Shown: piece by piece, positions 9,199 to 17,564 of the stretch | Layout of the letters: each line of letters starts with the position of its first letter | How positions within the stretch are numbered: the stretch's first letter is position 1 | Position numbers and translations under genes: made by a program | The notes under the pieces: model-generated | Told to the model about the DNA's origin: nothing | Database searches by the model: none | Seen by the model: only the letters and a program-made list of their open reading frames with translations | From: Stutzerimonas stutzeri | Lineage (GTDB): Bacteria; Pseudomonadota; Gammaproteobacteria; Pseudomonadales; Pseudomonadaceae | NCBI RefSeq assembly: GCF_013522825.1 | Contig: NZ_JAAMQZ010000011.1 | Location: forward strand, 62,001 to 126,000 | DNA length: 64,000 nt | Direction of reading: 5' to 3'

Positions 9199-9515
9199 CA
9201 GATTTCCACGTCTTCATCGAAATCATCGCCCAAGACCACGTTGTGGCCCGCATGCTCCAGCATCGTGCGAGCCAGATCCTCCGGCAGCCCACGAACATTC
9301 CGGCCAGCTTCAATATCGCGGGCCAGCAGGCTCAAGAACGCTGCAATGGCTGGGTCTTCGTGTTCGGCGTCGGCGCGGGTCACGACGACTTCGCCATCAC
9401 GCAGGTCAAACGCAACCTTGCCGCCGGTGTCCACGCCGAGGGCTTGCCGGATGGACTTAGGCAGCGTGATCTGGCCTTTGGAGGTTAGTGTGGCGACTTC
9501 ATGTATGGCAGGCAT
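9198..9515 (-). CDS. prlF: PrlF-type antitoxin (AbrB/SpoVT fold)
   Basis: A 105-residue protein with an N-terminal AbrB swapped-hairpin DNA-binding domain, seen as ATLTSKGQITLPKSIRQALG followed by GGKVAFDLRDGEVVV. The C-terminal half (DIEAGRNVRGLPEDLARTM) is the expected YhaV-binding region. The ATG at 9515 has GGGAGA 6-7 bp upstream and gives the usual PrlF length; the longer in-frame extension lacks support. It precedes and overlaps yhaV. PrlF autorepression is known for the family, and the inverted repeat in the promoter just upstream is a plausible operator. Confidence 0.9.
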   Translation of the reverse strand: MPAIHEVATLTSKGQITLPKSIRQALGVDTGGKVAFDLRDGEVVVTRADAEHEDPAIAAFLSLLARDIEAGRNVRGLPEDLARTMLEHAGHNVVLGDDFDEDVEI

Positions 9516-9542
9516 GGCAACTCTCCCAATAGAGATGCCGTC

Positions 9543-9571
9543 ATTGTAAGGAATTATCCTTACGTTGTCAA
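9543..9571 (-). promoter_or_regulatory. Sigma-70-like promoter with internal operator for prlF-yhaV
   Basis: Read on the reverse strand, TTGACA (9566-9571) and TACAAT (9543-9548) are separated by exactly 17 bp, a near-consensus promoter 28 bp upstream of the prlF start. An inverted repeat, GTAAGGA (9546-9552) and TCCTTAC (9557-9563), sits in the spacer and overlaps the -10 box. A further GTAAGG copy at 9573-9578 lies beyond the -35 box. The geometry fits autorepression by PrlF. Confidence 0.7.
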
Positions 9572-9821
9572 TGTAAGGGTTCATGGTGTCCCTCCGAATC
9601 CAATGGTGGCCCATCGTAGAGCGAGAACAGCCAGCCTTCTCGTATCAAACCGGCTTCGCCACACCCCGCATTGACGATGGACGATCAATATCCGCCGCTC
9701 TATACCAAAAGGCTGTTAAAGGCCGAAGGGCTGAAAGGCGGGAAGGGAATGGGGTGCAAGGGGAAAGGCCCTACCTGAAAAGGCGAAAAGGCCCTGACCA
9801 TCTCATCACCAGGACACTCGC
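9572..9821. other. Intergenic region between prlF promoter and relaxase gene
   Basis: About 250 bp with no convincing gene. Towards the relaxase start it becomes purine-rich with degenerate AAGGC/GAAAAGGC repeats (about 9715-9800). The relaxase start has AGGACACTCGC upstream. A transfer origin near the relaxase gene is possible, but I cannot identify one from sequence. Confidence 0.4.
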
Positions 9822-11711
9822 ATGCTTTCTTTATTCCAGCGAAAACGGATCTTGGTTCCTGCTGCGCCGTCACCAGTATCTGCCGGTCTTTCCAAAGGGC
9901 TGACGCGGCCGGAACCGGCCGCGTCCTTGCTTGCCACGCCCCGTCGGCAGAAACTACTGGAACACATCTGGCAGCGCACCTCACTCTCGCGCAAGCAGTT
10001 CGCGGCGTTGTACCGCGCGCCGCTGGAGCGTTATGCCGAGCTGGTACAGCAGTTCCCGGCATCGGAAAGCCACCACCACGCTTACCTCGGTGGCATGCTC
10101 GACCATGGGCTGGAGATCGTCGCCTTCGCGCTCAAATTGCGGCAGTCGCATCTGCTGCCGGCCGGCGCAACACCGGAAGACCAGGCCGCGCAGGCAGAGG
10201 CCTGGACGGCCGCGACGGCCTATGCCGCATTGCTGCATGACATTGGCAAGATCGCCGTCGACCTGCATGTCGAGCATGAGGATGGCAGCGTCTGGCACCC
10301 CTGGCACGGCCCGCTGAGGCATCCCTATCGCTTCCGCTACCGCGATGATCGCGAGTATCGCCTGCATGGCGCAGCCACCGGCTTGCTCTACCATCGGTTG
10401 CTCGATGCCGGCATCCTCGACTGGCTCAGTGGCTACCCCGCGCTTTGGGCAGCACTGCTCTATGTACTGGCTGGCCAGTACGAGCACGCCGGCGTGCTGG
10501 GCGAACTCGTCGTCCAGGCCGACCGCGCATCGGTGGCCCAGGAGCTGGGGGGCGATCCTAGCCGCGCCATGGCTGCGCCCAAGCATGCTCTGCAACGCAA
10601 GCTCATCAATGGCCTTCGCTATCTTCTGAAGGAAGAGTTGAAGCTGAACCAGCCCCAGGCATCGGATGGCTGGCTGACACAGGATGCCTTGTGGCTGGTG
10701 AGCAAGACCGTCTCGGACAAGCTGCGCGCACACCTTCTGTCGCAGGGTATCGACGGCATCCCCTCGAACAACACGGCCGTCTTCAACGTGTTGCAGGATC
10801 ACGGCATGCTGCAGCCGACGCCGGACGGCAAGGCCATCTGGCGCGCAACGGTCAGCAGTGAGGGCGGCTGGTCGCACAGCTTTACGCTGCTGCGGATGTC
10901 GCCTGCACTGATCTGGCAGCCGGACGAGCGCCCCGAGCCCTTCGCCGGAACTGTGACGGTGGAGATGGCCTCCGAGACCGACGCCACGGAACAGCCAGCA
11001 ACCAGCACGGATGAAGTCGCAGACAGCATTACAACTAACGCCGGCAACGCTTCCGATGTCGCCGGACAGCTACCGTCCAAGCTCGTATCAACCGACAGTG
11101 CTTTACACCAGCCCACGGGAGAAACCACCGCAAATGCGATGGACGAGCTGCTGTCCCTGTTCGAGGAGACTGCGCAGGAAAGCAGTGGGGAGCGAGAGCA
11201 GCCTGTTCAGGACGGCAGCGGCGGATCGACGTCTTTCACCGAGCCACCCATGAATGCCGCCGTCAGCTCGCTGAAGAAGGTAGCCGAAATCCCTGACTGT
11301 GCGGAACCGTCCAGCGAGCATTTCATCGCCTGGCTTCGCGACGGCATCCAGTCCCGTCGCCTCATCATCAACGATGCCAAGGCGCTCGTGCATACCGTGG
11401 CGGACACGGTTTATCTGGTCAGCCCTGGTTTGTTCCAGCGCTACGCCCAGGAATACCCCGGTATCTCGGCGCTCGCCAAGCAGGACAAGGTGCAGGACTG
11501 GCAGTGGATACAGAAGCGCTTCGAGAAGCTGCAACTGCATCGCAAGCAGGCCAGCGGTCTGAACATCTGGACCTGCGAAGTCACCGGGCCGCGCAAATCG
11601 CGACGCCTGCATGGCTACCTTCTCGATGACGCTCGCCTGTTGTTTTCGGAAATGCCTCCGAACAACCCTTATCTCTCGCCATTATCGGACGATGCCACTC
11701 GCAGCGAATAA
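9822..11711 (+). CDS. traI: MOBH-family relaxase (TraI_2 domain)
   Basis: A 629-residue relaxase of the MOBH type used by ICEclc, SXT and related elements to nick the transfer origin and pilot the strand. The N-terminal TraI_2 domain shows the histidine cluster SESHHHAYLGGMLDHG (about residues 81-96) and the HD motif LLHDIGKIAVDLHVEHEDG (from about residue 141), both typical of MOBH metal-dependent relaxases. A low-complexity Thr/Ser/Glu-rich linker (about residues 385-480) joins a C-terminal DNA-binding-like domain (EHFIAWLRDGIQSRRLIIN to the end), as in the TraI_2_C family. The ATG at 9822 follows AGGACACTCGC. The gene stands alone and forward, convergent with the accessory island that starts at 11.9 kb. 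Confidence 0.9.
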   Translation: MLSLFQRKRILVPAAPSPVSAGLSKGLTRPEPAASLLATPRRQKLLEHIWQRTSLSRKQFAALYRAPLERYAELVQQFPASESHHHAYLGGMLDHGLEIVAFALKLRQSHLLPAGATPEDQAAQAEAWTAATAYAALLHDIGKIAVDLHVEHEDGSVWHPWHGPLRHPYRFRYRDDREYRLHGAATGLLYHRLLDAGILDWLSGYPALWAALLYVLAGQYEHAGVLGELVVQADRASVAQELGGDPSRAMAAPKHALQRKLINGLRYLLKEELKLNQPQASDGWLTQDALWLVSKTVSDKLRAHLLSQGIDGIPSNNTAVFNVLQDHGMLQPTPDGKAIWRATVSSEGGWSHSFTLLRMSPALIWQPDERPEPFAGTVTVEMASETDATEQPATSTDEVADSITTNAGNASDVAGQLPSKLVSTDSALHQPTGETTANAMDELLSLFEETAQESSGEREQPVQDGSGGSTSFTEPPMNAAVSSLKKVAEIPDCAEPSSEHFIAWLRDGIQSRRLIINDAKALVHTVADTVYLVSPGLFQRYAQEYPGISALAKQDKVQDWQWIQKRFEKLQLHRKQASGLNIWTCEVTGPRKSRRLHGYLLDDARLLFSEMPPNNPYLSPLSDDATRSE

Positions 11712-11855
11712 CCCACGACAATAAGAGCGGAGCGCCTGTTTTTTTTTGGCCTGCTTCCTGCCTTGGCGACCACGCGGCTGCAACCGGTACAGGTTTCTTG
11801 CGCGATGCCAAATCCGCCCGCCAACACGAGGCCCTATGCCTTTGCCTCATCGTGC

Positions 11856-14273
11856 TTATATACGCTGACCAATAATTCGATAGCTTCCAAGCATAATCGC
11901 CATATCATCGATCTTCGAGAGATCTTCATTCCTAATCTGCGCGCTCGCATAAAATTTACTAAGCATGTCTTTATCATTATCGCTTAGCAAGTCCAGAAGC
12001 CTGGTTATATGCTCATTGCCGGATAACATGCCCAGAGCATCAATAGTGCCTGCAAGGTCTTTCTCCAATAGCCGGGACAGCATTATCTTGCTGCCTGAGT
12101 CTACAGTCTGATCATCCAGGTTGAGAGGTGGAAAATCCTCTGCTCTGTATCGGACTACCGGTTTGGCATCAGGGTTCGTAGCGCCATCAGAGCCTGATGC
12201 CGAGAAGGCGTAGACGACGTCTTCCAGAAACGAGAAATCCGATGCGTGTACAGACATCCGGGTTGGCGTGAATACAGCTTCCAAAAAGCCACGGTCAATC
12301 AAGGTATCGCCCATTGCCTTGCTGGTCAGTACTCTCTGCGCAACGGCCTCATCCTCTGCATTGAACTCAGCAATGAAGGGGTTGCCCTGAAGATCATATG
12401 CCTTTCCCACATTGTCCAGCGGCCCTCCAGGGCCAGCCCTTCGGTAGACCCCCAAGTCAAAAGCTAAGCCATCGACCTTGAGCGGATCTAGTCCGTTAGC
12501 ACTTGCATATTCATAAACGGTTGCCAACATTTCTCTATCGCTTTTCGTAAGAAAGCTATAGACACTGGCTGAAGTGTTGCTTGTGGTCGTCGTGGTTTCA
12601 ACTCTTGGCTCCACAGAGCCATCCGAATTAAAAAGGCGAGAAAGCAGTATTGCCGTCCCACTTACATTATCTTTCTTGAAAAAAGCATCCAGGACGTAGC
12701 GATTCTGCTCCTGGCCAGTTGAAGCAGTAGCCATGCGCCCAGACTTGCCGATCACGTCGTCCAGTGTGATACCCGCCGCAGCCCCCTTCTCGGTTACCGT
12801 CCAGACGCCGTTGACATTGGTAATATCCGGCTCGAAGGGCTTGAGCTTCACGTCCTCGGAGGCGTTCAGGACGATGTTGTCCTTGATGCTGATGACCGGG
12901 GTATAGGTAGCGTATTGGCTACCGAGCGAAGAGTGTGTCGCGCCTTCGGCGGAAAACTTCGTCACCATCTGTTCGAGGAAACCCAGGTCGCTGGTATTGC
13001 TCAACGCGCCATAGCCCGGATCGAGGATATGGCGCAAGAAGCCCTGATCAATACGAGTACTGCCGATCGCCGATCCATTCAGGATGCTTGAAGCGGTGGC
13101 AGTGTCCTTATCGTTGAAGCTGACCGTGAGTTGGTGCCCTTGGGCGTCGTAGTTGTGACCGTTATTGAAGTTCGAGCGCAACCGCCCATTGTCGTGCTGA
13201 CGGTAGTCGCCAAGCTCTTCGGCCAGGCGATCCACATAGGTCAGATCGGCGCCTTCGTCCTGCGCATAAGCGTACATGTCCGACAGCAAGGCACGATCTT
13301 CGTAGGTGAGGAAGTCGTAAGCGCTGCGACCGATGTTGTTGGCACTCATGCCTTGGGCGCCGTTGGCTACCGCAGGCTCTTTCCCGCCGAACAGGCGGGA
13401 AACCATGAGATCGTAGCCATTACTGGCGGGGCCGGCTGTCGATGCCGTGGTGTTGGCCGCGCTGGCGGACTGCGCAGCGGAGATGGATTGCGATGCCGTG
13501 GATGAAGAGGCGCTAACCTCCTCTTTGCCAGCGTGAGGCGCTGACGCGAACAACTGGTCGATCAGATTGGCAGGACTACTGCCCTTGCCCTCGGCCCGAT
13601 GAGTCATGTAGTTGAAGTCGAGGTCGATCAGCTCTTGCAGACGAGAAGCATAGTCGTCCGGGTACTGCGCCTGCTCGATGGCGGGCAGCTCATTGTAGTA
13701 GGCAAGCACTTCTTTGAAGAAATTGGTCATCTTGCCGGTTCGGTTGTACTCGTCCATCGCCTGGGCTACAACCTTCTGACGCCATGCTTCCTCTTGGCTG
13801 TATGCCTCTGACCATGCGGCCCGCCGCTCGTTAACAGTGAAGCTGCCGCTGTCATCATAGGCAATCAGTGCCAATTGATCGCGGGACATCCCCTTGAAGG
13901 GATTGCTACCTGAACCGTTGACGAAGCTGGTAGCTTGTTTGGCACGGGCCAGCAGCTCAGGGTCGTCGGTATTGGGCACCTCAGCATCGTGCCGCTCCTG
14001 ATTCAGGTAGTAATCGTAGCCAGTGATCTGATCAAGCTGTGCCGTAGCCTTCTGGCCCAGCTCCTTACGGCTGAGGCTGGCATCACGAGCCTCAGCATGC
14101 GCAGCCGCCTCACCCAATTGGCGAGCCAGGTTAGAGACCGTGCTGGTGCTGCCTGCGGGGGGCGTGGTACTGGTCTTGCCGTCGGCGGAAACGTCCTGGG
14201 TTTGGCCCGCAGCACCAGTGGCATTGCCTGTCAGGCGACTGATTAGAGAGGTGTAGGTGGTGATGCCGATCAT
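11856..14273 (-). CDS. Modular 805-aa protein of unknown function with three repeats of a helical module (candidate export cargo)
   Basis: I do not recognise a described family. Residues 1-230 are nearly the same as the neighbouring 263-aa protein: a short N-terminal motif (TVSNLARQLGE), then LSRKELGQKA, a TDDPELLARAKQAT region and FFKEVLAYYNELPAIEQAQYP. A Ser/Ala/Thr-rich linker spans about 251-284. A second module occurs about three times: residues 287-446, 540-693 and a shortened copy at 728-800. Its core is LSRLF, then FLTxxDRxxL, YxYAxxxGxDLxxVDxLA and LGxYR. The last two copies match the 316-aa protein at 26897-27847. There is no signal peptide or membrane segment. It is the last gene of a reverse-strand series headed by an FlhE-like gene. 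Export by the MacAB-like system nearby is inference. Confidence 0.85.
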   Translation of the reverse strand: MIGITTYTSLISRLTGNATGAAGQTQDVSADGKTSTTPPAGSTSTVSNLARQLGEAAAHAEARDASLSRKELGQKATAQLDQITGYDYYLNQERHDAEVPNTDDPELLARAKQATSFVNGSGSNPFKGMSRDQLALIAYDDSGSFTVNERRAAWSEAYSQEEAWRQKVVAQAMDEYNRTGKMTNFFKEVLAYYNELPAIEQAQYPDDYASRLQELIDLDFNYMTHRAEGKGSSPANLIDQLFASAPHAGKEEVSASSSTASQSISAAQSASAANTTASTAGPASNGYDLMVSRLFGGKEPAVANGAQGMSANNIGRSAYDFLTYEDRALLSDMYAYAQDEGADLTYVDRLAEELGDYRQHDNGRLRSNFNNGHNYDAQGHQLTVSFNDKDTATASSILNGSAIGSTRIDQGFLRHILDPGYGALSNTSDLGFLEQMVTKFSAEGATHSSLGSQYATYTPVISIKDNIVLNASEDVKLKPFEPDITNVNGVWTVTEKGAAAGITLDDVIGKSGRMATASTGQEQNRYVLDAFFKKDNVSGTAILLSRLFNSDGSVEPRVETTTTTSNTSASVYSFLTKSDREMLATVYEYASANGLDPLKVDGLAFDLGVYRRAGPGGPLDNVGKAYDLQGNPFIAEFNAEDEAVAQRVLTSKAMGDTLIDRGFLEAVFTPTRMSVHASDFSFLEDVVYAFSASGSDGATNPDAKPVVRYRAEDFPPLNLDDQTVDSGSKIMLSRLLEKDLAGTIDALGMLSGNEHITRLLDLLSDNDKDMLSKFYASAQIRNEDLSKIDDMAIMLGSYRIIGQRI

Positions 14274-14288
14274 GGCGAGCCTTTCTGC

Positions 14289-15080
14289 TCAGTCCGTATC
14301 CGCCGCCTTGGCGGCAAAATCCTTGTCCCTATAGGGACCTTCGCCCAGCAGCTGTTCGATCAGGCTAGCCGCGCTGCCCTTGCCCCCGACCTGATGAGTC
14401 ATGTAGTTGAAGTCGAGGTCGATCAGCTCTTGTAGACGGGAAGCATAGCTTTCTGGGTACTGCGCCTGCTCGATGGCGGGCAGCTCGTTGTAGTAGGCAA
14501 GCACTTCTTTGAAGAAATTGGACATCTTGCCGGTGCGGTTGTACTCATCATTGGCTTTGGCGATGACTTGCTGCTTCCATGCTTGTCGTTGGTCATAAGA
14601 CTCCTGCCATGCGGCCTGCCGCTCGTTAACCGTGAAGGTACCGCTGTCGTCATAAATGACTAAGGTCAATTGATCCGGTGATAAGCCGGCAAAGGGGTTC
14701 TTACCCTGACCGTTGACGAAGCTGGTAGCTTGCTTGGCGCGAGCCAGCAGTTCGGGATCGTCCGTATTGGGTACCTCAGCGTCGTGTTTAGCTTTGTTTA
14801 TGTAGTACTGGTCACCAATTATCTGATCAAGCTGTGCCGTGGCCTTTTGGCCCAGTTCCTTGCGACTGAGGCTGGCATCGCGGGTTTCAGCGCGTACCGC
14901 TGCTTCGCCCAACTGGCGGGCCAGGTTGGAAACGGTGATGGTGGGGCCGGTGCCTCCTGCTGGGATCGTGGCACTGGTCTTGCCGGCAGTGGAAACGTCC
15001 TGGGTTTGGCCCGTAGCAGTAGTAGCGCTGCCAGCCAAGCGGCTACCGGATAGGGATGTGTAGGTAGTAATACCGGCCAT
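14289..15080 (-). CDS. 263-aa protein of unknown function, paralogue of the N-terminal module of its 805-aa neighbour
   Basis: Aligned by eye, this protein and residues 1-230 of the 805-aa protein share most positions, including ITTYTSL, VSNLARQLGEAA, DASLSRKELGQKATAQLDQI, PNTDDPELLARAKQATSFVNG and EYNRTGKM-NFFKEVLAYYNE. It stops where the Ser/Ala linker of its neighbour begins, so it is a stand-alone copy of that module. The 805-aa gene starts 15 bp after its stop, pointing to tandem duplication followed by acquisition or loss of the repeated C-terminal modules. The start codon has GGAGAAACAGTC upstream. No enzymatic motif is visible and the function is unknown. Confidence 0.82.
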   Translation of the reverse strand: MAGITTYTSLSGSRLAGSATTATGQTQDVSTAGKTSATIPAGGTGPTITVSNLARQLGEAAVRAETRDASLSRKELGQKATAQLDQIIGDQYYINKAKHDAEVPNTDDPELLARAKQATSFVNGQGKNPFAGLSPDQLTLVIYDDSGTFTVNERQAAWQESYDQRQAWKQQVIAKANDEYNRTGKMSNFFKEVLAYYNELPAIEQAQYPESYASRLQELIDLDFNYMTHQVGGKGSAASLIEQLLGEGPYRDKDFAAKAADTD

Positions 15081-15279
15081 GACTGTTTCTCCATCGCCTC
15101 AGCTGCGGCTTGGCTTCATACAAACTTATAGTTCACAGCATTAACGGCTGCATAGCGGAAAGCTTTAGCCTCCGCATGCTCTGCAAACAAAGCGCAAGGA
15201 ATACTTATGCACCCATGGTATCGTTGGACGCCGCCAGGTCAAATAGAACAAAAAAGGCGCCCGGGTCTCTCGTCAGTAA

Positions 15280-15366
15280 CTATACGCTGTCGGCAACGAT
15301 AGCCCTGGCAGTATTGCCGAAATGCTGGCCATTGTAGGTGTCCGGTGTGGCGGAGGAGTTTGGCAT
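15280..15366 (-). CDS. Possible 28-residue peptide gene
   Basis: A short reading frame with ATG preceded by AGGGAAAAGTC, a reasonable ribosome-binding site. It encodes a polar peptide starting MPNSSATPDTYNGQHF and stops after ADSV. It lies in the 377 bp gap between the secreted 152-aa protein and the 263-aa protein, and continues the same strand. Short frames arise by chance, and I have no homologue to cite. The rest of the gap (15081-15279 and 15367-15457) shows no other feature I can support. Confidence 0.25.
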   Translation of the reverse strand: MPNSSATPDTYNGQHFGNTARAIVADSV

Positions 15367-15457
15367 GACTTTTCCCTGTTTTGTCAAAGCTCTCGATGCC
15401 GCTGCAAACGTTCCCAGTGATGCGGAACATTACCGGGAACGCGCGCGGCTTTGCTGT

Positions 15458-15916
15458 TTATCTCATCGTGAATTCAACCGACCATGCATGGGTCGCGATA
15501 TTGGTGGAGGTAATATTCGCCGTACAAATTGCCCCCCCGCTGGGAGTGGCCGTCTTGTTCCACGTAGGAATCTTGACACCACCACTGCCCAGCATGTTGA
15601 CGTAGGTAGTAGTAAAGACGCACTCCTTGCTGCCAATCTTGTAGCGGACGTTAGCGAAGTTCGCATCGGGAGAAATCAAACTCTGGACTTGATAGCTGTC
15701 ACTGCCTCCCGCTGACACACTGCTATCCGGTTTCGGTGAGGCATTGGCATAAGTGCTCGTCTCATTGGCCGTGATAATCGTATAGACAGCGGCAGGCGTA
15801 CCGGTGGCCCCGACATGCTTGAAGGTAATCGTGACTGGCGGGCCGGCGTGGGCGGCGCCAGCAGCGGACAGTGCAGCGGTAGTAAGCAGAGCGAGCAGTG
15901 ATTTACGTGTTTTCAT
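15458..15916 (-). CDS. Secreted 152-aa protein of unknown function
   Basis: A small protein with a textbook Sec signal peptide: MKTRK, hydrophobic LLALLTTAALSAAGA, then AHA before GPPVTITFKH. The ATG at 15916 is chosen because GGAG stands 8 bp upstream and the charged start suits a signal peptide; an ATG 15 bp upstream is weaker. The mature part is Thr/Ser/Val-rich and probably all-beta, with two cysteines (KECVF and AICTA) that could form a disulfide. I do not recognise the family. It belongs to the same reverse-strand series as the FlhE-like gene and the modular proteins. Confidence 0.72.
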   Translation of the reverse strand: MKTRKSLLALLTTAALSAAGAAHAGPPVTITFKHVGATGTPAAVYTIITANETSTYANASPKPDSSVSAGGSDSYQVQSLISPDANFANVRYKIGSKECVFTTTYVNMLGSGGVKIPTWNKTATPSGGAICTANITSTNIATHAWSVEFTMR

Positions 15917-16365
15917 GTTGTACATCTCCATATGAATGGATGCAGGTATTGCATTACGACACGGGCGTGTCTGGGTGGGTGTTGCATGGGGCGCACGGTC
16001 GGCCCTAAACGTGCCGAGCCGATGCTGCGAGAAGAAAGGAATACGGCGTGCGCGACACGCAGTGAGTCGCCGGCGCGCGAGGCGGCTGGGAGTATTTGGG
16101 AAATTTCAGTGGGGTGACGACGGGGCTGTAACGGCGACAGGCATACCTTGCGTGCCAGGCCTACCTGGATAGGTTGTTCGATGCGATCCATCGCTGCCGC
16201 TCCCTGCATGCCCATACTCAACAATGAGTAATCGGGATGAATATTTGGCCACCCTATTGAGAGATATCAATACGTTACAACGAGCAGTAAAATATTGACC
16301 CAGATCAACAAGGCATAGGGAAGACAAGAACTACGCGCGCCCTAGGCGCCCTTTTGATCAATCAG
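15917..16365. other. Intergenic region in the cargo series
   Basis: About 450 bp without a convincing gene. It should carry the promoter for the secreted 152-aa protein or processing sites within a longer transcript. At 16334-16350 a short GCGCC-CTA-GGCGC hairpin is followed by CCTTTTG on the forward strand. I see no repeat or RNA gene. Confidence 0.4.
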
Positions 16366-16917
16366 CTAACCACGTGCGTAACTGGAGCGATACCATTCTG
16401 CGGCTTCCAGATAGTCAGTTGGCTGGGTCGCCATATATGCATGCATTTTTTCAAAAATATCTGCGGCTGATGCCCCTTTCGCCCGCTCCGCCTCAAATAT
16501 GGCGGTGGTGTTGGCCGTAATGGACTGGCTCAACGCTTCATATCGGGCTTTGCTTGCCGGCGTCACAGGCAGCCCTGTGGCAGCATAATAAACATCATTT
16601 ATGCCATCCGAATTAGGGCCGTTTGAAATCAGCGGTCCCCCTGCAATCGTAGCCATGGACTCAACGAAATTCATCGCCTCGGTTTGGTCAGGGTTATTGC
16701 GCAGGTCTTCGGCTTTCTCCTTGACCCAGCCGGGTAGCTCTCCCGAGACAGCCCGCCGGGCACCCTCCGAAAGCGTCACCTGAATGCCGGGTTTCTCCGC
16801 CCCCCAACCCGCCCCCATCGAGGTACCAGGCTCGGAGACAGATCGACCATTAGCCGCTGAATTGACTTGATTATAAGCAGCCAGCTTGAGCAAGCTTGGG
16901 ACAGAAGATATGTTCAT
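16366..16917 (-). CDS. 183-aa protein of unknown function (tandem paralogue 2)
   Basis: Nearly identical in length and sequence to the 183-aa protein encoded just upstream at 16937-17488. Both start MNISS-P-LLKLA-YNQVNSAANGRS, carry GIQVTLSEGARR, WVKEK-EDLRNNPDQ and VYYAATGLPVTP, and end EWYRSSYARG. The VTLSEGAR motif resembles the VSNLAR motif near the N-terminus of the larger modular proteins. No signal peptide, membrane segment or catalytic motif is apparent. The 19 bp spacing from its upstream twin indicates recent tandem duplication and cotranscription. Function unknown. Confidence 0.8.
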   Translation of the reverse strand: MNISSVPSLLKLAAYNQVNSAANGRSVSEPGTSMGAGWGAEKPGIQVTLSEGARRAVSGELPGWVKEKAEDLRNNPDQTEAMNFVESMATIAGGPLISNGPNSDGINDVYYAATGLPVTPASKARYEALSQSITANTTAIFEAERAKGASAADIFEKMHAYMATQPTDYLEAAEWYRSSYARG

Positions 16918-16936
16918 AATTGCCTCGCCCGATCAA

Positions 16937-17488
16937 CTACCCGCGTGCGTAACTGGAGCGATACCACTCAATGGCTTCCAGGTAATCACTTGGCTGTGTC
17001 GCCATATACGCATGCATTTTTTCAAAAATATCTGCAGCTGAAGCCCCTTTCGCTCTCTCCGCCTCAAATATGGCGGTGGTGTTGGCCGTAATGGACTGGC
17101 TCAGTGCCTCATGCCGGGCTTTGTTTTCCGGCGTCACAGGCAAGCCTGTGGCAGCATAATACACATCGCTGAAGCCGTCCGAATTAGGGCCGTAGGATAG
17201 TAACGCCCCTCCCGGAATCGTAGCCATGGACTGTACAAAATTCATTGCTTCAGCTTGGTCAGGGTTATTGCGTAGGTCCTCGGATTTCTCCTTGACCCAG
17301 CCGGGCAGCTCTCCCGAGGCGGGCCGCCTGGCACCCTCCGAAAGCGTTACCTGGATGCCGGGCTTCTCCGCCCCCCAGCCCGCGCTCACCGAGGTGCCAA
17401 TCTCGGGAACAGATCGTCCATTAGCCGCTGAATTGACTTGATTATAAGAAGCCAGTTTGAGCAAGTTCGGGATAGAAGATATGTTCAT
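16937..17488 (-). CDS. 183-aa protein of unknown function (tandem paralogue 1)
   Basis: Twin of the downstream 183-aa protein. The ATG at 17488, with GAGG upstream, is chosen because it gives exactly the same N-terminus and length as the twin; an in-frame start 36 bp upstream is less likely. Differences between the twins are scattered (for example ASGELPGW against VSGELPGW, YGPNSDGFSDVYY against NGPNSDGINDVYY), with the C-terminal third almost unchanged. The protein is soluble and probably helical. It lies directly downstream of the FlhE-like gene. No known domain is recognised. Confidence 0.8.
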   Translation of the reverse strand: MNISSIPNLLKLASYNQVNSAANGRSVPEIGTSVSAGWGAEKPGIQVTLSEGARRPASGELPGWVKEKSEDLRNNPDQAEAMNFVQSMATIPGGALLSYGPNSDGFSDVYYAATGLPVTPENKARHEALSQSITANTTAIFEAERAKGASAADIFEKMHAYMATQPSDYLEAIEWYRSSYARG

Positions 17489-17513
17489 GTATGCCTCATG
17501 TATCAGATAAATC

Positions 17514-17549
17514 CTATCGAGCAAGCAATTCTACCCGCCTGCTCGATAG
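17514..17549. terminator. Inverted repeat, possible terminator or attenuator
   Basis: CTATCGAGCA (17514-17523) and TGCTCGATAG (17540-17549) form a perfect 10 bp stem with a 16 nt loop. On the forward strand it is followed by AACTTTTTAGC. It lies between the FlhE-like gene and the first 183-aa gene, and could limit read-through or stabilise mRNA ends between them. Confidence 0.5.
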
Positions 17550-17564
17550 AACTTTTTAGCTAGC

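Noticed and set aside
9572..9821. Possible transfer origin upstream of the relaxase gene
   Set aside because: Position is suggestive, but no nick-site consensus or inverted repeat I could defend was found.
15913..16224. 103-codon reverse-strand frame in the cargo series gap
   Set aside because: No ribosome-binding site, Arg/Pro-rich chance-like product, and it overlaps the start of the secreted 152-aa gene.
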